From the NCBI RefSeq assembly GCF_000003195.3, contig NC_012872.2, positions 53,425,695 through 53,489,694 on the forward strand: a stretch of DNA of 64,000 nt. The letters run 5' to 3'. Made by a program: the position numbers and the translations under genes. Source of the stretch: Sorghum bicolor (Eukaryota; Streptophyta; Magnoliopsida; Poales; Poaceae). Each line of letters opens with the position of its first letter. Within the stretch, counting starts at the first letter, position 1. The notes beneath the pieces are model-generated. The model was not told the origin of the DNA, did not search any database, and saw only the letters and a program-made list of their open reading frames with translations. Positions 1 through 10,725 of this stretch are shown here, in pieces.

Positions 1-105
1 TGCTTCTTAATTTGTTGCAGCAGCTCTCCATAAACTTCCATTAGGACAACATATAACATTTGAATAGAAAGGCATGCGAATGATGGCACTATATAAGAGA
101 ACTGA

Positions 106-291
106 TCAGTGGGCAAAGTATGTGACGAACAGCGCCGCAAACATGAGCAAGTACGAGATCGCCTGATCAATGGCCTTAGCATCCACCACCCGTGTCGCCG
201 TCGCCGGTTTGTCCTGCGCCATGGACAGCTGCATGAGCCCGGAGAAGAAGAAGGCCGTGAACAGCAGCACGTACACCTTCAGGGCCACCAT
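106..291 (-). CDS. Arabinogalactan-peptide-like gene, copy 1 (short type, 61 aa)
   Basis: Single-exon ORF of 61 aa. An N-terminal hydrophobic signal peptide (about residues 1-25, ending in LSMA) is followed by a very short hydrophilic stretch starting QDKPATATRVV. The C-terminal hydrophobic tail IDQAISYLLMFAALFVTYFA has the arrangement of a GPI-anchor signal. The tail matches the conserved IDQ-IAY-LM tail of plant AG peptides (AGP16/20/22/41-like). The expected product is a processed peptide of about a dozen residues on the outer face of the plasma membrane or in the wall. Only one proline lies in the mature part, whereas classical AG peptides have several Ala-Pro repeats. This copy differs from its sisters at V2, V6, T33 and S46. 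The start at 289-291 is the only ATG that gives a signal peptide. It is first of seven same-strand copies in the window. Confidence 0.85.
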   Translation of the reverse strand: MVALKVYVLLFTAFFFSGLMQLSMAQDKPATATRVVDAKAIDQAISYLLMFAALFVTYFAH

Positions 292-555
292 CTTCCCTAT
301 ACGCTTGTTGGAGCGGAAAGAATGATTAATTTGCAGGGTGCTATGCTAGCTTGGAACGATCGACAAAATGAATGGCGAATGTTTTGACAGGTAGGGAATT
401 AGTTTGGATGTTTGTAGCAAGATCGAGGAACTGACGATATAAATAGGGTAGAATGAGCTACTTGTGAAGCGCCAGTGTGCTTTGTTTGAAGAGGATATAC
501 CAAGGAAAACTTTGGAGAGAGAAGAGGAATAGGTCAATCTGTTTGTCTGGCGTGA
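292..555 (-). promoter_or_regulatory. Promoter region of AGP-like copy 1
   Basis: A TATA box lies at 438-445 (TATTTATA on the minus strand), about 150 bp upstream of the ATG. The sequence around it is nearly identical to the copy 2 promoter. A conserved block at 531-553 (GGTCAATCTGTTTGTCTGGC on the plus strand) contains a TTGACC (W-box type) core on the gene strand and recurs upstream of all seven copies. Confidence 0.6.
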
Positions 556-626
556 TGTTAGAGTGAGACGGCTGCTTTCATATTATTTAGCTCCTCGCCT
601 CCTACACATTGCCATTTAGTTTTTTT

Positions 627-868
627 TACTAATCTACTCTAAATTATAGGCCATTCTAGCTTTCTAGATACATAATTTTTACTATATATTTGGCACATAG
701 TATATATTTAGGTGTAGAAATAAAACTATGCATTAAGAAGAACCAGAATGACTTTTCTAGATATATAGTTTTTACTATGCATTTAGATATAATATATATC
801 TACGTGTGTAGATAAAGCTTTGCACTTAAAAAAGTTAGAACGACTTATAATTTGAAATAAAACAATAT
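627..868. mobile_element. Degenerate Stowaway-type MITE
   Basis: AT-rich stretch with internal inverted repetition: CTAAATTATAGGCCATTCTAG-like sequence at the left, its degenerate complement (GAACGACTTATAATTT) at the right, and repeated CTAGATA-CATA motifs between. This is the usual look of grass Tc1/mariner-type MITEs. The ends are eroded and the TA target duplication is not certain. Confidence 0.5.
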
Positions 869-1974
869 AAATATGCATAGATAATTAAAAACAATTTTGA
901 CAATTAATATTCCTTAAATCCTAGAAACCAAAATAAATCAAATTCTAGCAAAAAAATGTCCAAAATAATTTACCTTCTAGCCTTATCAATCACTAGTCCC
1001 CCTTTAACTACATGAATTTGTTAATGCACCACTCACCCTATCTATGGCCTTGTTTGAGATAGCTTGTATTGCCCACGCTTCAATTTAAAACTCGCTTTTT
1101 CCTACAGATAGCTTTGATTAGAAGTAAAATGAGTAAAAGCAAGCTTCGCGTTTGGGAGTCATTTCTACTTAAACCCAATGAACCTGCCCCTATGGCAGCT
1201 GGAGAAGAAGGAGGCAGATCCGCGCCCACCCCTCATCTCGTAGGCATCACCCGCTCCTCACTGTCAGAGAGTAGATCCGCTGCCGCCACCTGTCTCTCGA
1301 GCAGAACCTGCCTCGTAGCCACCGGAGGAGAAGGAGGTAGATACCCTCTTGGTCTCGTGGGCATCACGCCATCATCACCGCCGGAGGAAAAGGAGGCGGA
1401 TCCGTCACTGTCGTCTCGTGGGTATCACTCGCCATCGTCGCCGCAGAAGGTGAATCTGTCAAGCTTGGGTTGCTCGAGCTCTGGTGATGGGGAAGGGAGT
1501 TAAGGCAGGGCTCAAGCGAGGGAGAAAACGTGGGGCTCAAGCGAAGGGATGAGAGAACATGTGCATTTTTTTCACTGCTCTTTGGGAGCCGATTCTAAGT
1601 ACATGTTGAAATGAGGCGGGGAAGAATAACGAGCAAAATAAGTCGGTGAAGAATCACGGTGTTTGGCACCCTTGGACAGCTTTTTTTCTTGCCAGAAGCG
1701 GTCCTAGATAGGGCCATATTAACTTGTCATCGAACGCAAATCAATCCATCCTGTTCTCTTTAACTCTTGCATTGTTCGGGTCATGCGCCAATGAACAATT
1801 AGCGCAATGATCTCAGTAGCCTTAATGAAAAATAATAGAAATGAGATGATTGATAGCTTGGTTTCGCACTCTAATTGAATGGCGCTGCTAGTAGGTCTCG
1901 CGGGTTCCTTAACAACTAGTTTCTTGAGAAGGGCTTGGTACCCCCTCCTTTAAGACCAATATTAGGAATGCTTG
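869..1974. other. Intergenic, probable transposon remnant
   Basis: No supportable gene. A GC-rich insert (about 1190-1560) with repeats of a GCCGGAGGAGAAGGAGG-like unit has an open frame (1069-1503) without recognisable domains. The stretch starts near 1046 with GGCCTTGTTTGAGATAGC and ends near 1725 with CTAGATAGGGCCAT, which may be eroded terminal inverted repeats of a DNA element. The rest shows no feature. Confidence 0.3.
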
Positions 1975-2860
1975 GTGAAGGACTGGAAATGGCGACTAGA
2001 GGGGGATGAATGAGAACCGTAAATTTTTGTCCCAAAATATTTTCGCCCACTGTCTTAAATCACCGCCAAACACAAGCGAGAGTCCCGAAACTAAATTACT
2101 CAAGTCAACCGGTGACAAAAAACAGAACTCAAATCGGAGCACAAACGACCATGCTACATGTAAAAAGAAAAATCAGAGCTAGAAAAAATTCACTGAAAAA
2201 TCCCCTAAAAAGATGTTGAACCCAGAGGGCCTGCGCACGGTGGTGTGACTGCCTCTGCTCTGATCGATTCACACATGGCACAAATTCACAACCGTAAATA
2301 GCATGGCAAGCAAAAATTAGAAATTAAACATCTATGGCAGAAAACAAACAGAAGACCAATTAGAGCACTCGCACACAAAAAACAAATCAAACAAGAACTT
2401 CACAAAAAAAAACTGCTGAGCAATCACACTGGAGTAAATGCAATCTCTTGACCAATCAAAGTTTAGCACACTTTGACTCACGATAAGCATTGCTAGGTGC
2501 TGGACTAGTGCACAGAGCCGATGCACTTGATGCTGGACCGCCAGCACCTCGACCTGCAGCAAGAACAGAACCAGCAGCCGGATTTCTCTGTCTAGAAATC
2601 GAACTATGGGGTCTGAGTCCAACTCCAAAACGCTAAAAAAAACAGACAGAGTGCAGATCACACGAAGCGAGGGTACTTGGGGCCGAGCCAACCTGGGCAG
2701 TGGTGTGAGCACTAAGAGCTGGAGGGCTTGGCTCTTCACTCGACGTGGAACTAGAGACACAAGCAAGCGGCGAGCGCCGCTGTGAGGAGCGCGCACGGTG
2801 CCTGGCGCCGGCGTGGATAGCGCTGCCGCTGAGCCTGCTCAAGTGCTTGGCTTCTAAAAA
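1975..2860. repeat. LTR-like repeat fragment, same type as the 12.8-14.8 kb LTR
   Basis: It begins with TGAAGGACTGGAAATGGCG followed by CTAGAGGGGGATGAATGAG. This closely parallels the start of the Copia/SIRE-like LTR at 12772 (TGAAAGGTCCTAATATGGC, then CTAGAGGGGGGGTGAATAG). No protein domain was found. The right end is not defined. Confidence 0.35.
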
Positions 2861-3174
2861 ACGACGAACACACAGAGAAAGAGGCGGCTACCAAATCAAC
2901 GAAAACTCGACCAGATCTTCGTGAATCGCTCCCAAATTTTGGTCAGATGAAATTCAACCTTGCACGAATCCGTTCCCCAAAAATCATCACGGATTGACCC
3001 AAACTCTGAGAAAATCATATCGTAGCCAAACACGAAAAAGAGAAGAAATGAAAAAGAGAAGAAATAAGAACAAAAATTACAGCTTCAAAATAGGAACCCC
3101 TAAGGACAAAAGGAGGATTTGGGCCTTCATTCCTACTCCAAAACACAACAAAAATATTACGAATTTTCTCAGTT

Positions 3175-3418
3175 CATGAATCTCTATAACTCATAAAAAA
3201 AGTTAAACCTAGAAAGAAAGGAGGAGATGACTATTGGGAGAGAGGTGGAGAGAGGTGAGGGAGATGGGGGACTCCCCTCCTTATTTATCGGGCATAGTTC
3301 ATGAATCTCTAGAACTCACGAAAAAAAGTTAAACCTAGAGAGAAAGGGGAGAAGATGACTATTGGGAGAGAGGTGGAGAGATGTGAGGGAGATGGGGGAC
3401 TCCCCTCCTTATTTATTA
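3175..3418. repeat. Tandem duplication, two units of about 122-124 bp
   Basis: Two adjacent units (3175-3299 and 3300-3418) share CATGAATCTCTA-AACTCA, AAAGTTAAACCTAGA, GATGACTATTGGGAGAGAGG and GGGGGACTCCCCTCCTTATT with few differences. The unit ends in a palindromic GGGGGACTCCCC and a TTATTTAT stretch. Confidence 0.85.
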
Positions 3419-4234
3419 CATATTCTCCCAATGTCCCTAGATATTTTTGAACCAACTAGCTAGCCACAGGGGCGTTCTAGTCCAACTTGATATAACCTAG
3501 ATCCGACGGCCACCGCACCCTTCATGAGGTAGCTTAGCATCGACGCTAACTCCTCGATGCCGCCACGTGCTGCCCGTTCCTCGGAACCTCTGCCCGGGTT
3601 TTGAGCCCAAACCCGCGAAACCCGCCGCGAGTAGCGTACTCCATACGTTTCTCCGCTACTCGACATGTGTCACCGCCGTCCTCGACTGGTCGGCCCGCCA
3701 AGTCCTCCTGAGCCTCGCTCGACTCGTGTCCGCCGTCTTGACTTGGTCAACACGGTCACTCCCATATACACTTGCACTTATCGATGTCCCAGATGTTAGC
3801 CACTACAGCTGGTCATCCGGCCTCCTGGTCCATTAGTCCAAGCCTCACTTCCGTCCTTCACCGCTCCAGGTCCATCGGCACAGTATGTCTCTACTTGACC
3901 TTTTCCTCGTCGTCGACCACCGCGTCCGAGATCCACACCTGAACACTATAAGCCAAAAGACATATCGCACACATAGTTTTCGTCATGGTAATGTTAGTTG
4001 CCAACTCAACCTATTCATAGATCACGTTGACAATCATTCATCATAAAAAGAAACCACAAAGGTACTTCTCGACCTTGTGTTCGCACTTGGGCTACTAGAG
4101 TTTGACTTTTGTGTTTAAATTTGAAAACATGCATCTGATGTGTTAAGTACTACTTGATAGAAGACTATGGACTACCTGTTCTAAAACCATCATCACTGGT
4201 TTTAGGACCATAGATGTCTCATCGATCGGCAATA
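3419..4234. other. Intergenic, no gene seen
   Basis: A GC-rich block (3460-3960) rich in CCGCC, CGACTGG and CGTC words has short open frames on both strands but no recognisable domain. It looks like old transposon sequence. The remainder is AT-rich and featureless. Confidence 0.3.
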
Positions 4235-4834
4235 AAGATCAGGACTAACACTACCGGCTTCTAGCTGATAGGTCTGCTCGACTACACTTCTCACAGTATT
4301 GCGGATGCGCCTGTACATTCAAAGCGTGGTGAGAAGTGCATCCGAGTAGGCTGAAAACAAAAGAAACAGGACAGCCTATCGCCGTGCAACTCAGCCACCT
4401 AGTGGGGCTGACCACTAACCAGCATGCAGCTTCACCGCCCTATGCTACCACTCCGCTTGCTGCCAGACGAATGTGTAGCTTCGCCACCCAACCCAATGAC
4501 CCACGGACCATACTGCCACTCTTGTGCAACTTCACCACCACCATCCTGTACATCACCAGGCGTGCCAGATCTAGGAGGGAGAATGGAGAGATAAGAGAAT
4601 GTCTTGGTAAGGGAGAGAGATAAAAGGGCAATCATCAAGCTTGAAAAGTCAAGCTTTTTATGGAATTTAACAAAGATCTTAGGTCTAAACTCCATTTTAT
4701 TTTTATTGTTAGTCAAAGACTTAAAAAGCCGGTAGTGATGTTCTTTTTTTTGTCATAATCGGCAAAGATGTTTTGAAATAACTAGTGGTGATGTAGTCGA
4801 CAATAGTGGTCATACGGTCATTTATGTAGTAGTG
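4235..4834. mobile_element. CACTA-like element fragment
   Basis: The right edge reads TTATGTAGTAGTG, the complement of the CACTACTACATAA terminus of En/Spm (CACTA) elements. Subterminal inverted motifs CACTACCGGCTT (about 4249) and AAGCCGGTAGTGATG (about 4726) face each other. An intact left terminus was not found, so the left limit is approximate. No transposase is present. Confidence 0.45.
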
Positions 4835-5037
4835 ACTATTGTTGTCGTTCAAAACTTAACTAGAAGCACTCGCAAGTGCCATTAGAACTAGACCTCCATA
4901 TCAAATACAATTTTTTTGTAACTATATGTCAAATTAGAAATTGTGGAAGTTCGATGAGAATAATGCTATTAAAGTATCTTGCCACATCTTCTTTCTCGTG
5001 AGATACTCCGCCATGTTTCCACCGTAAGGGATATTAA

Positions 5038-5367
5038 GGGGGTGTTTGGGACTGCTTTACAAACTCCACCGTGGAGCAGCATGAAAAACTAGAGTTTGTG
5101 GAGGACCTCTTTAGGTGCTCTCATAACTTCATTTTTTTCTCGAAATGAGTGCGTGGAGCTAAAACCATTTGACTAATAAACATGGAGCGGAGCTGAAAAA
5201 CATAGAGAAAAAATGATGGAGTTATGAGAGCACCTAAAGAAGTACTCCACAAACTCTAGTTTTTTGTGGAGCTACTTCATAGTAGAGTTTGTACTCTAGT
5301 TTTTTGTGGAGCTACTTCATAGTAGAGTTTGTGGAGCAAAGTTTGTAGAGCAGTCCCAAACATCCCC
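5038..5367. mobile_element. Tourist/PIF-Harbinger-type MITE, 330 bp
   Basis: Terminal inverted repeats GGGGGTGTTTGGGACTGCT (left) and AGCAGTCCCAAACATCCCC (right) are flanked by the 3-bp target duplication TAA (5035-5037 and 5368-5370). Long inner arms (CTCATAACTTCA and TGGAGTTATGAG) would fold into a hairpin. A 41-bp segment (CTCTAGTTTTTTGTGGAGC and following) is duplicated in tandem at about 5255-5335. No coding sequence. Confidence 0.8.
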
Positions 5368-5634
5368 TAATTGTGAGAGAATACCAAATGGAAGTTGACC
5401 TACGTACTAGGTGGCAGGGGCGGGCCACTCAAACTTACACTGCTTAGACATTTTTCTAAACAAGTAACAATCTTTAACTTAGTTGTATATATGAAGGAAT
5501 TCCGGATACATCATCATCTTTTGAACAAAATGACAAGAAGTGAACAGAACGAATTGAACTGATGCACTAGTGCGAGTCAGAACTCACACAAAACCCAGAA
5601 CCCATAACGACAGGCACCGACACCGATAGATTTA

Positions 5635-5835
5635 TCAGTGCGCGAGATATGTGACGAACAACGCTGCCAACATGAGCACGTACGCGATAGCTTGATCAAT
5701 CGCCTTTGCGTCCACAACCACCCGCGCCGTCGCCACGGCGGTCGCCGGCTTCTCCTGCGCTGCCATGGAGAGCTGCAAGAGCCCTGAGAAGAAGAAGGCC
5801 GTGAACAGCAGCACGCACGCCTTCACGGATGCCAT
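5635..5835 (-). CDS. Arabinogalactan-peptide-like gene, copy 2 (long type, 66 aa)
   Basis: ORF of 66 aa in the same family as copy 1: signal peptide MASVKACVLLFTAFFFSGLL, linker AAQEKPATAVATARVVVDAK, tail IDQAIAYVLMLAALFVTYLA. It belongs to the long type, which has AAQEK instead of AQDK and four to six extra Ala/Thr/Val-rich residues before VDAK. C7 is a change from the usual Y. The single proline is in KPATA. Its promoter and 5' flank are most like copy 1, although the protein is the other type. About 30 kb of retrotransposon sequence separates it from copy 3. Confidence 0.85.
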   Translation of the reverse strand: MASVKACVLLFTAFFFSGLLQLSMAAQEKPATAVATARVVVDAKAIDQAIAYVLMLAALFVTYLAH

Positions 5836-6110
5836 TTGCAGCTGCTGATCGAAGCTGAACAGAGATGATGAAATGCGAATGCGCTGAGCGGCGAAGCTCT
5901 CTGATTTGATTTGCTAGCTGCCTAGGGAATTAATTAGTTTGATGTTTATGGCAACGCCGAGGAATTGGCGAGTATAAATAGGGTAGAACGAGCTACTTTT
6001 GCACCTTGCAGTGAACGAAGTGTCAGTGTGCTTTGTATCAAGGAAAACTTTGAAGAGAAGAGGAATAGGTCAATCTGTTTGTCTGGCTTGGGCGCTCGGC
6101 AGTATTGACT
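5836..6110 (-). promoter_or_regulatory. Promoter region of AGP-like copy 2
   Basis: TATA box at 5973-5980 (TATAAATA on plus, TATTTATA on the gene strand), 138 bp from the ATG. The conserved block with GGTCAATCTGTTTGTCTGGC begins at 6068, followed by CTCGGCAGTATTGACT to 6110. This gives one TTGACC and one AGTCAA core on the gene strand. Confidence 0.6.
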
Positions 6111-6538
6111 AGAAGGCAGCAGTCATGGGGTGACGACTGACGACCAAGTTCGCTGTCAGGGTATTTAGCACGTTTTTTTTTTACCATTTGTCATTTGTTA
6201 GTTTCGTTTTGTCACATCAAAGCAATGCACGTATGCAGAATAAACTGAAACGAATTTGTTGGTAATAATTAATAAGATTTAAGAGCTGATCGAGTTGAGT
6301 TATACATTTATGTTGATGCAAATATTGGTCAAATACCAAGATATGTCGCTCAGATCGCAAACGGATTGATGCAGCGCGCGATTCTGCCAAAACACCGAAC
6401 TAGATGGTTCCGCGAATCGGCCCCGCCGGGTTTTTCGGGTTTTGGCTAGGAGCGCCCGAGAATAATAACAATCATGTTTTCACAGTGAAAAGCGGCTAGG
6501 TATATGAGCAAACCAGCAAAGAGTAACTATCATGCTTA
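6111..6538. other. Intergenic, nothing recognised
   Basis: No ORF with family resemblance, no repeat structure and no RNA gene was seen between the copy 2 promoter and the MITE at 6539. Confidence 0.4.
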
Positions 6539-6782
6539 GAGCAAGTTTAATAATATAGCCTATTTGCTTACTGTAAGGTTCGTTAGAGTCTTCTTCTAGC
6601 CCTCCCATACAATAGTTAGCTATTTACTATTAATACATGGCTCACTTATATCTCTCACAAAGTTTTTTTTGTTCCTGTACCTAAGCTGATTGTAAGCTTA
6701 CAGCTTACTTCTCCTCTCTCTCCTCTCTTCTCTCCTCCACATCAACATTTAACCAGCCTACAGCCCACTATAATACTTGCTC
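6539..6782. mobile_element. Tourist-type MITE, 244 bp
   Basis: Left end GAGCAAGTTTAATAATATAGCC and right end CTATAATACTTGCTC form imperfect terminal inverted repeats. The flanking 3-bp duplication is TTA (6536-6538 and 6783-6785), as expected for PIF/Harbinger-type elements. A second inner palindrome is TGTAAGCTTACA. Non-coding. Confidence 0.75.
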
Positions 6783-7127
6783 TTATGTGATAAGATAAAA
6801 AATAACTAGCTAGTTAAGGCAAACTGGTATAAATGTGTTCTCGAAGCTCTCGTCCCAGAGGGACCCCATCGATAAAAGAAAGCTCCAAGATTGCCCTAAG
6901 TCAGCCAGCAAACCTAGAGTATCATCCTTGGTTGTTAGATGTCAGCTCAAGTGATGAACAACAACATGAAGATTAGAAAAAATTAGGCTAAAAGAGAGGT
7001 ACAGAGTGGATTGTTGTTTTTTTGTTCAATTCTGTATTGGATTCCCCAAACGACTGTGATCTCTCTATATTTATAAGGGCATGTGATTTTATCCAAGGGT
7101 CAACAACTCTTGCAAAACACGTTAAAA

Positions 7128-8446
7128 CACTAATACAGAAGTCAAAATCAGTGCCACTTCAAAATGCCCATCAGTGTCGGTTAAAACCGGCACAACTAAA
7201 ATTGGCACTGATTCATCCGTGCAGGTTTGGCAGTAATGTGGTTTCAAAAAAACCAACAAATAGGCTGAAAATAGAAAAAATACTACTAGAAGAGACTCCA
7301 TTAGACATTTCAAATGTAGGGCTCATAAGCGAAAAACACGCACTTCAGAACCACTGGGGCTCAAACCCCCAACCACTAGCGCTACGTGTTCGTCCCTTTA
7401 CCACTCCACTTGTAATACGCTTGTGTTCATTTGGGATTCGTCCTCCACATTTTTATCTCACTCTAGTTATGTATTTAGGATTTTAAATAAAATCAAATGA
7501 AAATATTATTAAGTATAAAATTTTATAACTTTTCTAGATCTACAACTTTAGTTTTGGTCATTCTACCATCCAAGGTCATTTAAAGAATTTGAAATTCAAA
7601 TTTAAGGAAATTCAACCATAATTTTGCTTGGATATATGATTTCAAATGAAAAATTTGTCAACTATAAAATTTCATAATTTTTTGAGATCTATAACCTTTT
7701 TGGGCATTTCTCCATCTGAGGTTGTTTGAAAAACTTAAAATTTAAATTTTATAAATCAATTTTATAAATTCAAACGAAAAAGTTATCAATTATGAAGTTA
7801 AATAACTTTTCGAGGCCTATGACTTTTGTTTTGGTCGCTTGATCACCAGAAATACTTAACTACCACTATATGAGTATAGAACATATGGATTCTTTTAGTA
7901 TATTTTTATAAAATCTTACCAATCAAATAGAGAGACATCATAACAATTTCAAGTAAAACCATTGTGAACTCATAATTTTTCAACATCTAGAACTTTTGTT
8001 TTAGTCGCTTCTCCACCCGAAATCCTTAATTAGCACTACACATTCACTTGTGACTATAGAGCATATAGACTCATTTAGTATTAGTAACTCTACAAAATCT
8101 TGTGGTATATATTTGGACATCTTAATGATCTCTACTCAAAAAAGTTTGAACAACAAAGTTGTAGTTCTCATCAAGTACTATAATTTTGGTATAAATTTCA
8201 TCTTCATCTAACATCATATAAGAAAATTATGAAGTTTTTTGTGTACTATATCACTACCGATTCAAGCCACAAATTAACAGTAATAGTATTAGTATAACTT
8301 TTAGCCAAAAACCGGTAGTGAGGACCAAATATCACTGCCGGTTTATGGCAAAAATCGGGTGTGATATGAACTTACCACTTTCGGTTTTTGAAGATACGAG
8401 TAGTGATAGACCAGTTCCGGTAATAAAAGTCAGTTATGTAGTAGTG
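7128..8446. mobile_element. Non-autonomous CACTA (En/Spm-type) element, 1.3 kb
   Basis: The left terminus CACTAATACAGAAGTCA matches the complement of the right terminus, CACTACTACATAACTGAC. Both sides are flanked by AAA (7125-7127 and 8447-8449), the 3-bp duplication expected for CACTA. Subterminal repeats of the motif CGGTTAAAACCGGCAC / ACCGGTAGTGA are frequent. The interior (7490-8200) is AT-rich with three related segments containing AACTTTTGTTTTGGTCGCTT-like words. No transposase is encoded. Confidence 0.7.
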
Positions 8447-8896
8447 AAATTCAACTCAATTCCAAGGGCGTAATATTTAATTCGTCCGTACTTCAAAATC
8501 GGGTGTTCTATATTTTTTTCAATCATATCAACGATGAGAGCAACACAGTACTGGAATTCATTCTTCAATCTGAGGAAGTTTACAAAATCATCTTAGAGCT
8601 GGTTTTAGCTGGGTAATTTTTTTTAAAAAAATGTATTTTCCCAAGCAAGCTTGTTTGTGCTGTAACTTCTAGGATCCACCTCTTTTGTCCGTATTTTATT
8701 GTCAATATATGTTTCTCCTGTTTCTAGGTGAGATTTATGCCAATCTAAAAATATATTAGAGCTAATAGCAACGATGTCCAACTATTGTTCTATTTGTCAT
8801 CCAATCATCTAAATCGATCCCAAGCTCATTTGAACAAATTTGGACATGATTTGGTCCTTATCGAGAAAACCAACTTAGCCTTTTTTCACAATTTGG
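8447..8896. other. Intergenic, nothing recognised
   Basis: AT-rich with no ORF of interest, no terminal repeats and no RNA gene seen. Confidence 0.4.
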
Positions 8897-9074
8897 CTCC
8901 AACTTGTCACATCCAATTTCAAGGAAGAAATTGAATGCATAAACTTATGTGTGCCCAGAGATCACACATAAATTACAAATTAAATATCGTTATTGCAGTG
9001 TTTACAATAAATATAGTCATAACAACACATAGTTTGGTACAACAGCGAAATAAAAACAGGATAACTCTCTCGGG

Positions 9075-9173
9075 CCTTGCAAGGAAGGTTGACTGGTGAA
9101 GCACAGGCCTAAAAGTCTTCCAGGTAAGAAAGGTTGACTAGTGAAGCACATGTCTAAAAGTCTTCCAGGTAGT
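9075..9173. repeat. Tandem duplication of about 49 bp
   Basis: Two neighbouring units share AAGGTTGACT-GTGAAGCACA and CTAAAAGTCTTCCAGGTA with a few substitutions. Confidence 0.8.
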
Positions 9174-9269
9174 CCTCGTAGCTACCATCATCTGTTACTC
9201 ATCCAGGATTTTTATGCAAAAAGAAATATAGAAAAGGCGTGAGTACATCTCGTACTCCACAAGCATAGA

Positions 9270-10176
9270 ATGAGGATTTATAAAACTCAAAAGGACTGTC
9301 ACTCCCGCGATCTACCTCAAGCTCTGGACTATAAGAGGTAATCGCAGATAAATACGGTCTAGGCACCACGCCTACACAATATCTACCACTTACCCATCGA
9401 TCTAATGAGTAAGCGCTATACGATCCTATGCATAAACATAATTCTAATCTAACTTCACTAAGCATATAATCAAGGTAAACTAATATTAAGAACATAAGCA
9501 AATAGAATAAAGTAAATTCCGATATAATAAAATAGATCAAAGTCATGATTAACTTGACTCCTTCTAGATCTATTTCTATATAGCTATGATAAAGAACTAT
9601 AGAGATCTAATTGAGATGGTGGCTAAAAATCTTATAGAGATAGATCCATTCGAGGGACCCCTCTCTGTCTAATTCTTCTCTTGATCTTCTCAGAGAATAA
9701 TTATGAACTCCTCTTTGTCTTCTTCAGGGGGTGTCAAGGTCTTTATTTAAAGCCCCATAGGAAGCATCAAGCCCTTGGATCAAACCGACTTAAACATGCG
9801 CTTAAGATTATTCCTCAAAGTCGGTGGAGGCAGGATCCGCAAGGTTCAACTTGATTGGTTGAGACCTCAGAGTGGCCGCCCCTGACAGGGTGGGGCGCCC
9901 GCCTCTGTCCTATGGTAGGTGGGTCCCACCTTTCAGGTGGTGTCTTCCTGAGCCTTCTAGAGTATTCTTGAGTTGACGTTTCACTTATTCTCTCTATGTA
10001 AATCTGACATGTGGACCTCCTTTTGTTCTTATTCCGATAATCCATTGTAGAAATAGACAATCACCAAAACTTGTGGGATTCTATTAGTGATAACCCCTAT
10101 AGCTGGATAATATTCTAATTTAAGTCCTTTCTCATGCTATGTTGATGGTTAAAAAGAGTATTTATCTACCGTCAAC
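9270..10176 (-). repeat. LTR-like segment related to the 10.7-kb LTR
   Basis: GCACCACGCCTACACAATATCTA, GCTATACGATCCTA, TCGGTGGAG, GCGCCCGCC, AGAAATAGACAA-CACCAAAACT and the end CTACCGTCAACA occur in the same order as in the LTR at 10726-12359, but strongly diverged. It is probably a solo or degenerate LTR of a related Athila/Tat-type family. The left end is uncertain. Confidence 0.5.
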
Positions 10177-10725
10177 ACACATATCTATCGCGGCTATACT
10201 CATAGAAACAGGGGCAGCACTACACCCAAAGTGGCAAGCCCCTCTTGCGCCCTTTCAAGTAACCTCTAACGAGTTAGAAAAGATCCTATTATTGAGCTAA
10301 AGTCAGAGCCATGTGACTCTCCTGGTTGTAGTGTAAATCCCACCTTTCACCGACAGATAAGTCCTTATGAAGGGTCTAGGACAATATGACTAGCAGTCAT
10401 TTGTACCATAGCCCTAAGTTCCATTAATTATAATCATGTTATATTAGTTAATCCATAGTTCCATAACTGAAATATAGATCATATATGTAAGGTTAGAGCA
10501 CTAGCATTTCTACACATATGCAATAGGACCCTTAGGTATCAAGGTAATTGTCATCAACAACTAGGATGTCCTTATAGTTTACAAAATTAGACACATGCAG
10601 TATGAAATGGTTAAAGTGAGTAGGACATCAAGGTAAGCCCATGCTATACTTGCCTTGGTTCACACAATCCTGCTGGTCCAGTTGCTCTTCGTAGAACTCT
10701 GAATTTCCGTAGAACTTCTCACCGT

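Larger units (their letters stand above)
8897..10725. mobile_element. Left part of an old LTR-type repeat that hosts the retrotransposon nest
   Basis: It begins TGTCACATCCAATTTCAAGG, the look of a grass LTR start (TGTCACA-C-C). It contains the GTGAGTACATCTCGTACTC motif seen in such LTRs. The sequence is interrupted at 10725 by the element whose target duplication is ACCGT, and it resumes at 34532. No protein domain is recognisable. The class is inferred from terminal words only. Confidence 0.45.

Noticed and set aside
109..387. Plus-strand frames opposite the AGP-like genes (for example 109-387, 36283-36498, 46861-47091, 51155-51382)
   Set aside because: Antisense shadows: they recur opposite each copy because the sense codons are conserved.
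1069..1503. 144-codon plus-strand frame in a GC-rich block
   Set aside because: Low-complexity Ser/Pro/Glu-rich translation made of repeated GGAGGAGAAGGAGG-like DNA; no domain, no promoter; more likely transposon sequence.
7355..7400. tRNA-like GGTTTGAGCCCC complement (T-arm-like) in 7355-7375
   Set aside because: No acceptor stem, anticodon arm or complete cloverleaf around it; inside a CACTA element.
7022..7486. 154-codon plus-strand frame
   Set aside because: Crosses the left end of the CACTA element and has no recognisable domain.
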